64,000 nucleotides of DNA. It comes from Euzebya pacifica (GTDB lineage Bacteria > Actinomycetota > Nitriliruptoria > Euzebyales > Euzebyaceae). The notes beneath the pieces are model-generated. The model was given only the letters and a program-made list of their open reading frames with translations. It did not search any database and had not been told where the DNA came from. Every line of letters begins with the position of its first letter. Positions within the stretch are counted from its first letter, which is position 1. The stretch covers positions 5,461,910 through 5,525,909 of the forward strand of contig NZ_CP031165.1 in assembly GCF_003344865.1 (NCBI RefSeq). Direction: 5' to 3'. The position numbers were made by a program, and so were the translations under genes. Shown piece after piece: positions 22,377 to 30,048 of this stretch.

Positions 22377-22438
22377 GTCCGACTGAAACTCGGAAGGTCG
22401 GCGGTTCGACCCCGCCCCTGACCACCACGATCACCGCA
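22377..22438 (+). repeat. attR: right copy of 62-bp direct repeat, partial tRNA-Phe
   Basis: Exact copy of 6172-6233. It holds the tRNA-Phe sequence from the anticodon stem to CCA but lacks the acceptor and D-arm 5' half, so it is not a functional tRNA gene. The chromosomal terminator begins at its last base. Confidence 0.93.
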
Positions 22439-22461
22439 ACGCCCCGGCCCCCCGGGGCGTT
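22438..22461 (+). terminator. Displaced terminator of tRNA-Phe
   Basis: AACGCCCCGG-CCCC-CCGGGGCGTT, a perfect 10-bp stem with a 4-base loop followed by GTTGTTGCGTTG. In the chromosome without the element it would lie 16 bases after the tRNA CCA end. The insertion has moved it 16.2 kb away. Confidence 0.75.
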
Positions 22462-22523
22462 GTTGCGTTGTCACCCATGTCCCTTGCGCACCCCCGTGTC
22501 CACCGAGCGGGTCGAGCCGCAGG

Positions 22524-23003
22524 TCACACGTCGTCCCACGCCGCTGGGACACCCGGCAGGATGTTGCCCACGATCGCCGCGGCGATCTCGTACAGCTGCG
22601 AGACCTGGCCGGGCCCCAGGACGTCGAAGACCGCTTTCCTGACCGACTCGACGTGATCCGGCGCGACCGCCACCAGCAGCGCATGCCCCTCGTCGGTGAG
22701 TGTGGCGAGGGTGACCCTCCCGTCCTCGGTCGACCGACACCTTCGCACCCACCCGCGGGACTCCAACCGCCGGGCGGCGTGGGACAGCCTGGACAGCGAG
22801 CCGTTCGCGATCTGCGCGAGCTCGCCCATCGGCCTCGTCCAGTCCGGCGACGACGACAGCCCGGCCATCATCGAGTACTCGAAGAACGTCAGGCCGTGGG
22901 GCTGGAGCGTGTCCTCGAGCTGACCCGGAAGGGTCAGCAGCAGCGCGGAGAGCAGCCGCCACGCCCGGAGTTCATCGGCACTGAGCCAGCGCGGTTCCGT
23001 CAT
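22524..23003 (-). CDS. MarR-family transcriptional regulator
   Basis: 159 residues with a winged helix at about 35-105: LEDTLQPHGLTFFEYSMMAG, ELAQIANGSLSRLSHAARRL, ESRGWVRRCRSTEDGRVTLA (the wing), then dimerisation helices at both ends. The ATG at 23003 gives the normal family length. It is transcribed divergently from a DoxX-like membrane protein, with three near-identical palindromes between them. It most likely represses both genes and responds to an unknown small ligand. Confidence 0.85.
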   Translation of the reverse strand: MTEPRWLSADELRAWRLLSALLLTLPGQLEDTLQPHGLTFFEYSMMAGLSSSPDWTRPMGELAQIANGSLSRLSHAARRLESRGWVRRCRSTEDGRVTLATLTDEGHALLVAVAPDHVESVRKAVFDVLGPGQVSQLYEIAAAIVGNILPGVPAAWDDV

Positions 23004-23026
23004 GCGCCCAGTGTGCCCAACAAACA

Positions 23027-23088
23027 CTTGAACGTTCAAGGTATGCGCGCTACAGTCTCGCTTAGTTGAACGTTCACATGAACGCTCA
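23027..23088. promoter_or_regulatory. MarR operators between marR-like and doxX-like genes
   Basis: Three related palindromes: CTTGAACGTTCAAG (23027-23040, perfect 14 bp), TGAACGTTCA (23067-23076, perfect 10 bp) and TGAACGCTCA (23079-23088, one mismatch). They sit in the 112-base divergent gap, where a dimeric MarR protein would control both promoters. Confidence 0.75.
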
Positions 23089-23115
23089 CCAGACCTCGAT
23101 ACGGAGCCCCCGCAC

Positions 23116-23502
23116 ATGAACGCTGCCCTCTGGACCATCCAGATCGTCCTCGGACTCGCCTTCCTCGCCGCTGGCGCGATGAAGGCGACCAAGTCGCCCG
23201 CCGAGCTGAAGGAGAGTGCAGGCGAGTCCATGGCCTGGACCGACGACCTGTCGGCCGGACAGGTCCGGACCATCGGCATCCTCGAGGTGCTGGGTGGCCT
23301 CGGCCTGATCCTTCCGCCCGCCGTCGACGTGCTCCCGATCCTCGTGCCGATCGCGGCATCAGGCCTTGTGCTGACGATGCTCGGCGCGATCGTCGTGCAC
23401 GTTCGCCGCAAGGAGTACCTGCCGTCGGTCGTGGTCAACCTCGTGCTGGGTGGCCTTGCCCTCGTGGTCGCCATCGGCCGCTTCGGCCCGCAGGCGTTCT
23501 GA
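23116..23502 (+). CDS. DoxX-family membrane protein
   Basis: 128 residues with four hydrophobic helices: LWTIQIVLGLAFLAAGAMKA, VRTIGILEVLGGLGLILPPA, VLPILVPIAASGLVLTMLG, VVNLVLGGLALVVAIG. The first helix and AGAMKAT pattern are typical of DoxX-like proteins, which are linked to thiol or redox homeostasis at the membrane. The divergent MarR regulator and the operators directly upstream suggest inducible expression. Confidence 0.8.
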   Translation: MNAALWTIQIVLGLAFLAAGAMKATKSPAELKESAGESMAWTDDLSAGQVRTIGILEVLGGLGLILPPAVDVLPILVPIAASGLVLTMLGAIVVHVRRKEYLPSVVVNLVLGGLALVVAIGRFGPQAF

Positions 23503-23584
23503 CCGTGACCTCCAGTCGTCCGCTCGGCAGGGTGGGCGGACGACCGAGTACCGCTGGGACCCCGCGGGTCCGTACGCTGCGGGC

Positions 23585-24616
23585 ATGACCTCTGCCGCAC
23601 CACTTGCCGACCAGCTGCTCGACGCCCAGGTCACCTGGATCCTCGAGCAGCTGACGGGCCCGTCCCTGCCCGAGCTGCTCGAGCGTGACGTCGACGACCT
23701 GCTTGCTGTGGCCGGCCGTGTCCGGCTGGACGCCGCCGTCAACCCGGCCGACATCACGCGCGTGGTCCACCGGGCCATGGCGAACGTTCCGGCCAGCACC
23801 ACCGCGACGACCATGGTCCAGGCGACCGCCGACCAGATCCACGACGGGCCGACCGCCCGGGTCGCCCCGGCGGACGTCGTCGACCGCGAGCAGGTCGAGG
23901 CGCTGGTCGACGCGTTGCTGCCCCTCCGCCCGCTGGTCGGCCAGGCGCTGGACCGGATGGCGGACTCCCCGCGCATGGGCACCCTCGCCTCGGGATTCGT
24001 CACCAAGCTCGTCGTCGACGTGCTGGAGGCCAACCGGTCGATGGCGCAGAAGATCCCCGGCGTCGGCTCGCTCGTGTCCTTCGGCACCAACGCCGCCACG
24101 AAGGTCGTGGGCGTGGCCGACAAGCAGGTCCAGTCCCTGCTCGGCGACACGGCCGGCAAGGGTGCGGCGTTCGCGGTCCGCCGCCTGAACAAGGTCGTCA
24201 TGGACACGCTGAACGACCCGATGATGCGCGACGCGGTCCTGGAGGTCTGGGACACCCACTCCGGCGACGTCTTCGACGGCGTGGGCGACGCCGACGGCAA
24301 GGTCGGGCAGGACGACATCCGCACCCTCGCCGGGGTCCTGCAGGACATCGTCATCGCCGCTGGCCCGAGCGAACCCGCGATGGCCTTCGCCGACGCGTGG
24401 ATCACGACGTTCTTCGACATCTACGGCGAGTACCCGATCGCCACGCTCCTGGAGGAGCTGGAGATCAGCCGCGACGACCTGGTGGCCGACGCCATCGCGA
24501 TCGTGCCACCGCTGGTCGTCGCCGCCCACGAGGACGGCTGGCTGGAGCAGGCCGTCCGCACCCGCCTCGAGCCGTTCTTCGCCTCACCCGCCGTCGCGGC
24601 CATCCTCGCCGGCTGA
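23585..24616 (+). CDS. Hypothetical helical protein
   Basis: 343 residues, largely helical and without signal peptide or membrane segments long enough to be convincing. Landmarks are QVTWILEQLTGPSLPELLER, AQKIPGVGSLVSFGTNAATK and WITTFFDIYGEYPIATLLEE. I do not recognise a family, but the type resembles uncharacterised actinobacterial cytoplasmic proteins of similar length. Its 3' end overlaps the end of the convergent DUF2157-like gene by 33 bases. Confidence 0.6.
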   Translation: MTSAAPLADQLLDAQVTWILEQLTGPSLPELLERDVDDLLAVAGRVRLDAAVNPADITRVVHRAMANVPASTTATTMVQATADQIHDGPTARVAPADVVDREQVEALVDALLPLRPLVGQALDRMADSPRMGTLASGFVTKLVVDVLEANRSMAQKIPGVGSLVSFGTNAATKVVGVADKQVQSLLGDTAGKGAAFAVRRLNKVVMDTLNDPMMRDAVLEVWDTHSGDVFDGVGDADGKVGQDDIRTLAGVLQDIVIAAGPSEPAMAFADAWITTFFDIYGEYPIATLLEELEISRDDLVADAIAIVPPLVVAAHEDGWLEQAVRTRLEPFFASPAVAAILAG

Positions 24617-25654
24617 CGCAGCTGCCCCCGAGGGCGTGTCGTCACCGTCGAGGACGTCCCGACGGAGGCGACGCACCGCGAGGGCCAGCAACACGATGCC
24701 GATGGGCAGCACGATCGCGGCAGCGGTGCGGCTGTCCAGGCCGAACGTCTCGATCAGGGTCGTCGGGACGAAGACCATGGCACCGGCGGCGCCCGCGACG
24801 CCGAGCCAGATGTTGTCCCGTACCGGGGCGAGTCCCAGGAGGGCCAATGCCACGACCGCGACCACGAGCGGCCCCGCGTCGTTGCCGATGGCGCTCAGCA
24901 ACCCGCCGGCCAGCACCGCCGACCCGCCGAGCACCCCCAGCCACCGGGGCCGCATGATGTCGGCGTCGGCCCCGACGATCCACACGGCCGACACGATCGC
25001 GAGGAGGATGCCAGCCGTCCGTTCCATCGGGTGGCCGTAGGTCTGCTGGTGGATCGCCTCGGCGACACCGAACGACAGCGCGAGCGTGCCGATGCCGAGG
25101 ACCAGGTGCGGCAACGCGCGACGGTTGCGCACGAACCCGACCACCGCGATGGCGACGGCCACTGCGGCCGACATGGCCAACCGGCTGTGCGCCCACGGAG
25201 CGGTGCAGTCCACTCCGGACGGGCACGACCCGGCGTCGCCGATCAGCACCTCGACCGTCGCCGCTCCGGCCGCGGCACCGGCGGCGGTCAGGACGCCCGC
25301 CAGCCGAGCCCGTGCACCGTCCACGGGTCGGGCGGTCAGCCCCCACATCGCGGCCGTCGTCGCCACCGCGATGGTGGCCAACAGCAGGGCCAGCGGCACG
25401 TCGGGCCAGCGTTCGACATCGAAGAGGATGGCGATCGCACCGATGGACAGTCCGGCACCGAGGTATCCCGCCACCTCGACGAGGGCGGCCACCGCGCCAC
25501 CGATGAAGCCCCCGTCTGGTTCGTCGGCGGCGAGGTCGGTGCGCCCGGCGACGTCGGCGCGGAGGTTCGCGGCCGTCGCCTCGTCGATCACCTGCCGCTG
25601 TGCCCAGTCGGCGACGAGGTCCAGCACCTCTGGTGCGGTCGGCTTGGTGGTCAT
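24584..25654 (-). CDS. DUF2157-like multi-spanning membrane protein
   Basis: 356 residues. A cytoplasmic N-terminal segment (LDLVADWAQRQVIDEATAAN) precedes about nine to ten hydrophobic helices, for example VEVAGYLGAGLSIGAIAILF, LALLLATIAVATTAAMWGL and AVAVAIAVVGFVRNRRALP. The N-terminal helix-turn followed by a GYLGA membrane helix resembles DUF2157 proteins of unknown function. The tail is Gly/Asp-rich. The ATG at 25654 is the first good start. Confidence 0.65.
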   Translation of the reverse strand: MTTKPTAPEVLDLVADWAQRQVIDEATAANLRADVAGRTDLAADEPDGGFIGGAVAALVEVAGYLGAGLSIGAIAILFDVERWPDVPLALLLATIAVATTAAMWGLTARPVDGARARLAGVLTAAGAAAGAATVEVLIGDAGSCPSGVDCTAPWAHSRLAMSAAVAVAIAVVGFVRNRRALPHLVLGIGTLALSFGVAEAIHQQTYGHPMERTAGILLAIVSAVWIVGADADIMRPRWLGVLGGSAVLAGGLLSAIGNDAGPLVVAVVALALLGLAPVRDNIWLGVAGAAGAMVFVPTTLIETFGLDSRTAAAIVLPIGIVLLALAVRRLRRDVLDGDDTPSGAAASAGEDGRDGG

Positions 25655-25856
25655 CGCGTGCCTTTCGACGCGGGCTGATCGTCCAAGGATGCACGGTCCG
25701 CCACGCGGCTGGGGCCTGAAGACCGTCGCCGACCCCAGCACGCGTCGTCTGTCGGTCTGGTGACCGACTCAGGAGCGCGGGCCGCCTCACGACCCCGGTG
25801 GGCATGCCGATCTGTTCTGTATCGACACTCGAGCCCTCAGACCGCTGCTCCTGCCC

Positions 25857-26912
25857 GTGCTCGTCCTCGCGCTGCTGAGCCCTGCCGTGGGTCCCAAGCA
25901 GATGACCGCACGCGGAGCCGCGCCACGCCCCCAGACCACCCGACGCCCCGTCCAGCCGGGCCCGCCGGTCGATCCGACGCGCCCGTACTGGGCCTCCCAC
26001 GTCGCGAAGGCCGTCGGCCCCATGGTCGAGCAACCAGCCGTCGCCGATGCCGCACCACCACCGGAGGCCCCAGCGGTCACGATGGCCACCGGCGACGACC
26101 GCCTGGCCGCGTTCCGTGGGCTGGGGACCTGGATCGACCTCTACGACCAGTCGCTCCTCCCCGAGGAGCAAGTCGCGATCGCCGTCGCGGGAGGTGTGCA
26201 GACGATCTTCGCCCAGGCGTCGTTCACCCGGACCGAGGGGGTGGGCGAGCCCGAACGGCTTGCGCGCCTCATCGAGGTCGCCCACGACCACGGCCTGCAG
26301 GTCATGGTGTGGACCCTGCCGTCGCTGGTGGACGTGCATGCCGACCACGTCCGCGCCCATGACGCCGCCATGTTCACCACCCCGCGTGGCGACCGGCCCG
26401 ACGCGCTCGGCATCGACATCGAGGTGACCGCCGTCGCCGATGTCGCCGAACGCAACCGCCGACTGCTCGAGCTGCTGACCGCGATCCGCACCCAGAACCC
26501 CGAGGTGCCGTTGGCGGCCATCCCGTACCCGCCGCTGCAGTTGGAGCTGAACACCCGCCTGTGGCCGGCGTTCCCGTGGCCGGAGGTCGCCGACCTGGTC
26601 GACGTGATCATCCCGATGTCGTACTCCAGCTTCCGTGGGACGGACTGGGACGTCACCGTCGGGTGGAACCGCGACAACGTGACCCGCCTGCGCCAGCTGA
26701 CCGGCGACGACAACGTCCCGGTGCACCTCGCCGGGGGGATCGCCAGCGACCTGCCCCACGCCGGCGCGTTCACCCAGGCGGTGCTCGAGGCGGGGGTGAT
26801 CGGCGGTTCGTTGTACGACCTCCACACCACCCCTGCGGAGGTGTGGCCGGCCCTCCGACCCCTCACCGACCTCGTGGCGCTGGCCGACGGCGTCCCCCCG
26901 ACCACCGGCTGA
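25857..26912 (+). CDS. Secreted TIM-barrel, glycoside-hydrolase-like protein
   Basis: 351 residues. A short hydrophobic leader (LVLALLSPAVG) and a Pro-rich linker to residue 75 indicate export. The body has the barrel rhythm: GLGTWIDLYD, VQTIFAQASFTRTEG, LQVMVWTLPS, ALGIDIEVTAVADV, VPLAAIPYPPLQLELNT, VDVIIPMSYSSFRGTD, VPVHLAGGIASDLP. The Asp-Ile-Glu and the MSY motif lie where catalytic or sugar-binding residues are found in GH18/GHL-type barrels. Substrate unknown. The GTG at 25857 is the best start I see; the true N-terminus may be slightly longer. Confidence 0.6.
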   Translation: MLVLALLSPAVGPKQMTARGAAPRPQTTRRPVQPGPPVDPTRPYWASHVAKAVGPMVEQPAVADAAPPPEAPAVTMATGDDRLAAFRGLGTWIDLYDQSLLPEEQVAIAVAGGVQTIFAQASFTRTEGVGEPERLARLIEVAHDHGLQVMVWTLPSLVDVHADHVRAHDAAMFTTPRGDRPDALGIDIEVTAVADVAERNRRLLELLTAIRTQNPEVPLAAIPYPPLQLELNTRLWPAFPWPEVADLVDVIIPMSYSSFRGTDWDVTVGWNRDNVTRLRQLTGDDNVPVHLAGGIASDLPHAGAFTQAVLEAGVIGGSLYDLHTTPAEVWPALRPLTDLVALADGVPPTTG

Positions 26913-27042
26913 CCCACCCCGGCCCCGGCGCGGGCCCCGGCCGAGTTGTGCAGCTCGGCCAACGGGCTGGCCGACCTGACCACACTGGCCGTGTCCCTGA
27001 GCAGCTCGACCGGTCCACCGGCCAAGGTGCACAACGTGGCCG

Positions 27043-27153
27043 GGGCCGGGAGGACGCGGGGCCGGGAGGACGCGGGCCCGGGAGGACGCGGGCCGGGAGG
27101 ACGCGGGCCGGGAGGACGCGGGCCGGGAGGACGCGGGCCGGGAGGACGCGGGC
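27043..27153 (+). repeat. Minisatellite of seven 15-16-bp units
   Basis: Seven tandem copies of GGCCGGGAGGACGCG, spaced 16, 16, 15, 15, 15 and 15 bases (AGGACGCG at 27051, 27067, 27083, 27098, 27113, 27128, 27143). It lies in the 260-base gap between two convergent gene ends and is not part of a credible gene. Confidence 0.85.
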
Positions 27154-27171
27154 TGCGGGGCACCTGGAGGC

Positions 27172-28011
27172 TCAGGCCTCGATCGTGCCGGACACGACGA
27201 CCGTCGTGGCGCCGCCGACCCACACCTGGTCATCGGCATCCATCGACACGTGCACCTGACCGGCCCGGCCGAGCACCGCACCCTGGGCGGCGACCCACGG
27301 CGCCTCGGCCCGGCCACCAGCGATCAACCACTGCGCCACCGCCGCGTTGAGCGACCCGGTCACCGGGTCCTCCCGCAGCACGTGCTGGTCGTCGGTGAAC
27401 AACCCGCGGACCTCGACCGCCACGTCGCCACCGGGCGGGTGGAATCCGACCAGCCCGATGTCGGTCTCGCGGTCCAGCGCGACCCGCGGCGTCACGTCCA
27501 GCACCGCCTCGGCCGAGGACAGCAGCAGCGACACCCAGCCGGGGCCGTTGTCGGTCCACGCCGCATCCACGACTACCGACCGGTCGAGGCGCAGGACGTC
27601 GCAGACGTAGGCCAGGTCCTCCTCCGACACCGGGCCCGACCGGGTGGTCGGTGGCGCGGCGAACGCCAGCAGCTCGCCGTCGCGCCGGATGGGCACCAAC
27701 CCGACGCCGCACTCCTGCACGATGTCGGTACCGGCCGGGGTGCCGCCGGCGTCCAGCCACGCACGGCAGGACCCGAGGGTGGGATGGCCAGCGAACGGCA
27801 GCTCGCGGCTCTGGGTGAAGATCCGCACCCGGTAGTCGGCCGCCGACGTGGTCGGCGGCAGCAGGAACGTGGCCTCCGACAGGTTCGTCCAGCGGGTGAT
27901 CGACTGCATCTCCTCCGTGGTCAGGCCCTCACCGTCGAGAACGACGGCGACGGGGTTGCCGAGGAACGGCACGGCGGAGAACACATCGACCTGGGCGAAG
28001 CGACGTTGCAT
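27172..28011 (-). CDS. PhzF-family epimerase/isomerase
   Basis: 279 residues of the diaminopimelate-epimerase fold. The start FAQVDVFSAVPFLGNPVAVV is diagnostic, with the Glu in NLSEATFLL as the catalytic acid of the family, then ELPFAGHPTLGS and, in the second half, REDPVTGSLNAAVAQWL. Known members isomerise small aromatic compounds, but most are uncharacterised, and no phenazine genes are near. Single gene. Confidence 0.85.
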   Translation of the reverse strand: MQRRFAQVDVFSAVPFLGNPVAVVLDGEGLTTEEMQSITRWTNLSEATFLLPPTTSAADYRVRIFTQSRELPFAGHPTLGSCRAWLDAGGTPAGTDIVQECGVGLVPIRRDGELLAFAAPPTTRSGPVSEEDLAYVCDVLRLDRSVVVDAAWTDNGPGWVSLLLSSAEAVLDVTPRVALDRETDIGLVGFHPPGGDVAVEVRGLFTDDQHVLREDPVTGSLNAAVAQWLIAGGRAEAPWVAAQGAVLGRAGQVHVSMDADDQVWVGGATTVVVSGTIEA

Positions 28012-28081
28012 GGACAGAGGTGTAGCGCACCGGTCCGACGCCACTTCGACGACCACCCCGGGCGGTCGCCGGCCCCGGAGC

Positions 28082-28480
28082 TCAGGCGGCCAGACGTCCG
28101 GCGCGACGCCGCTGCCACAGGAAGCAGGTCAACCCCGCCGGCCCGGCCCACCAGGTCAGCAGCAACGCCAGACGGGCGTTGATGCCCTCCTCCAGCGCAG
28201 TCCGGTGGATCCACTCCCCGACGAACAGGTCGAAGGCCAGGTAGTGCATCCAGCCGGCCAGCATGCCCTCCGGGTTGGCCATGCCACGGGCCACCGACTC
28301 GCCGTCGGTGAAGTCCACCCGTTCGCCGCCCAGCGCGATGCCGCGACCGATCAGGCCGACGTAGCCCAGGCCGAGTGCCGCCTGCAGCGGCACGGCCGCC
28401 CGAACCAACCTGCGGGTCAGGGTGGCCCGCGGGAGGACGATCATGGCCAGCCACACCGGCGCAGTCGAGGTGTTCGCCAA
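28082..28480 (-). CDS. ABA4-like (DUF4281) membrane protein
   Basis: About 132 residues with four hydrophobic helices. The pattern TSTAPVWLAMIVLPRATLTR at the start and GGERVDFTDGESVARGMANP, MLAGWMHYLAFDLFVGEWIH in the middle match the plant/cyanobacterial ABA4-like family, where the HYLAFDLFVG(E/R)W motif is characteristic. ABA4 acts in carotenoid (neoxanthin) metabolism; bacterial members are uncharacterised. I chose TTG 28480 so the first helix is complete; GTG 28555 and ATG 28444 are alternatives. Confidence 0.7.
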   Translation of the reverse strand: MANTSTAPVWLAMIVLPRATLTRRLVRAAVPLQAALGLGYVGLIGRGIALGGERVDFTDGESVARGMANPEGMLAGWMHYLAFDLFVGEWIHRTALEEGINARLALLLTWWAGPAGLTCFLWQRRRAGRLAA

Positions 28481-28566
28481 CGTCCACGTGTGGCGGTGCC
28501 ACGCTTGCCACGGACGGGGGTGCCACGGACGGGGTTGCCGGGGAGGAGCGCTCACGACGGCGGAGT

Positions 28567-29070
28567 ATGCCGGATACCGTGCAGGACATGCCGTCAGTCG
28601 AGGCCCGCGTGGTCGTCCCCGTCACCCCCGATGTGGCGTTCGCCGTGTCGCAGACCACCGGCGAGACCCGGTTGCGCTGGGATCCGTTCATCCGCCGACA
28701 ACACTTTCTCGACGGGGCCGAGCGCCCCGCGGTCGGGGTGCGCACCCGGACGGTCCACCGCTTGGGCCTGGCGATGACCAGCGAGTACGTCTCGTTCAAC
28801 CCGCCCACCAACGTCGGAATGCGGATGGTCGACGGGTCGTGGTTCTTCGAGAAGTTCGCCGGCGGCTGGCAGTTCCGCCCGGCCGAGGACCGTCCCGGTC
28901 ACACGGTGGCGACCTGGCGCTACACCTTCGCGACCCGACCGGACTGGCTGGCGCCGTTGGCCGACCGGATCGGCGTCTGGCTGCTCGGACGCGACATCCG
29001 CCGTCGGCTGGATGCGTTCGCACGAGGCTGCACCGACCCGGTGGTCCTTTCCGCCGTGGAGGCCCCGTGA
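28567..29070 (+). CDS. SRPBCC-family protein
   Basis: 167 residues (160 from the second ATG at 28588). The START/Bet v1-like pattern is visible: VEARVVVPVTPDVAFAVSQT, TRLRWDPFIRRQHFLDG, VHRLGLAMTSEYVSFNPP, GGWQFRPAEDRPGHTVATWR, and a long C-terminal helix (RIGVWLLGRDIRRRLDAFAR). It likely binds a hydrophobic small molecule. It overlaps the following hydrolase gene by GTGA, so the two are one transcript. Confidence 0.75.
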   Translation: MPDTVQDMPSVEARVVVPVTPDVAFAVSQTTGETRLRWDPFIRRQHFLDGAERPAVGVRTRTVHRLGLAMTSEYVSFNPPTNVGMRMVDGSWFFEKFAGGWQFRPAEDRPGHTVATWRYTFATRPDWLAPLADRIGVWLLGRDIRRRLDAFARGCTDPVVLSAVEAP

Positions 29071-29999
29071 GGGTCGGCCGGGTCATGGCCACCGCTGCCG
29101 CTGCCGGTGCGACCGCGTGGCTGACCGCGCATGCCACCGCACCGGCCGTTCGAGGATGGTCCGCCCCGAACCGTCGCGACGTCGGCGACGGGCCGCTGCA
29201 CGCGACGGCGACAGCCCTCGGGGACGGCCCCGTGGTCGTCGCCCTGCACGGCATCACCGCCTCGGGACGCTCGTTCGGTGCGGCCTTCGACGACCTCCCG
29301 TTCGTGGCGCTGGACGTGCTCGGCTTCGGCGGCTCCATGGACGCCGACACCGAGGGCTACACCCGCCAGCACCACCTGGACGCCCTCACCACAACTCTCC
29401 GCGGCATCGGGGTGCTGGGCCGGCCGTTGGTGCTCGTCGGCCACTCGATGGGCGCCGTCCTGGCCCTGCACGCTGCCTCCCGCCTGCCGGGCGTCATGGG
29501 CGTCGTCGCGATGTCCGCCCCCCTCTACGACGACGAGGAGGAGGGGCTGGATCGCATCGCCCGGACCGATCGCTTGGCCGGGCTCCTCACGACGGGCGAC
29601 CTGGCCGAACGCGTGTGCACCTGGATGTGCAACCACCGGACGGCGGCCGGAATCCTGTGGCCGCTGCTGGCGCCGGAGTGGCCGTGGCCGATCGCCGCCG
29701 ACGGCGTCCTCCACACGTGGCCGGCCTATCGGGGCAGCCTGCAGTCCCTCGTGCTGGACAGCGGCTGGCGGGACGCCATGGACCGCCTCGCCGAGTCCGG
29801 CGTACCCGTCCTGCTGATCAACGGCGCTGACGACCCGGTCCAGGTACCTGCTCGCGCCATGGGGCTGGCCACCCACCCGACCGTGGCGCTGGTCGAGGTG
29901 GACGGAGCCGGTCACGAGCTGCCGCTGTCGCATGGCGCCGAGTGCGCCCGCGCGATCGAGGCGCGCCTGGACCGGTGGGCCCGGACCGACCGAACCTGA
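29067..29999 (+). CDS. Alpha/beta-hydrolase
   Basis: 310 residues. The oxyanion region is VVALHGITASGRSF; the nucleophile elbow is VGHSMG (Ser about residue 135); later come INGADDPVQVP (acid) and DGAGHELPL (His), completing the catalytic triad. The N-terminal 30 residues are Ala-rich and weakly hydrophobic. Substrate is not predictable. It is coupled to the SRPBCC gene. Confidence 0.8.
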   Translation: MRVGRVMATAAAAGATAWLTAHATAPAVRGWSAPNRRDVGDGPLHATATALGDGPVVVALHGITASGRSFGAAFDDLPFVALDVLGFGGSMDADTEGYTRQHHLDALTTTLRGIGVLGRPLVLVGHSMGAVLALHAASRLPGVMGVVAMSAPLYDDEEEGLDRIARTDRLAGLLTTGDLAERVCTWMCNHRTAAGILWPLLAPEWPWPIAADGVLHTWPAYRGSLQSLVLDSGWRDAMDRLAESGVPVLLINGADDPVQVPARAMGLATHPTVALVEVDGAGHELPLSHGAECARAIEARLDRWARTDRT

Positions 30000-30048
30000 G
30001 CCAGCCGGCCCGAACGGCCCAGCCCACCAGACCTCAGCCCATCACGCC

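Larger units (their letters stand above)
6172..22438. mobile_element. 16.2-kb integrated element in tRNA-Phe, likely phage satellite
   Basis: The ends are an exact 62-bp direct repeat (6172-6233 and 22377-22438) covering the tRNA-Phe 3' half and 11 bp beyond the CCA. Contents in order: cargo gene, tyrosine integrase, repressor, divergent XRE and excisionase-like genes, Prim-Pol, RecA-fold ATPase, iteron-like cluster, small-terminase-like gene, unknown genes, tape-measure gene, a leftward operon with a HIRAN protein and HTH proteins, and a DUF3800 cargo gene. No large terminase, portal, capsid, holin, FtsK/TraB or relaxase is present. That rules out a complete prophage or a self-transmissible conjugative element. 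A satellite that borrows a helper phage particle explains the set best; a decayed prophage is the alternative. Confidence 0.85.

Noticed and set aside
6172-22438. Actinomycete integrative conjugative element (AICE)
   Set aside because: Prim-Pol and a tRNA-targeting integrase also occur in AICEs, but no FtsK/TraB translocase or spread gene is present, while a tape-measure gene is.
22377-22438. A second tRNA-Phe gene at the right end of the element
   Set aside because: Only the 3' half is present; no acceptor or D-arm partner precedes it, so it cannot fold into a tRNA.
27043-27153. CRISPR array
   Set aside because: Units are 15-16 bp in direct tandem without spacers and no cas genes are near.
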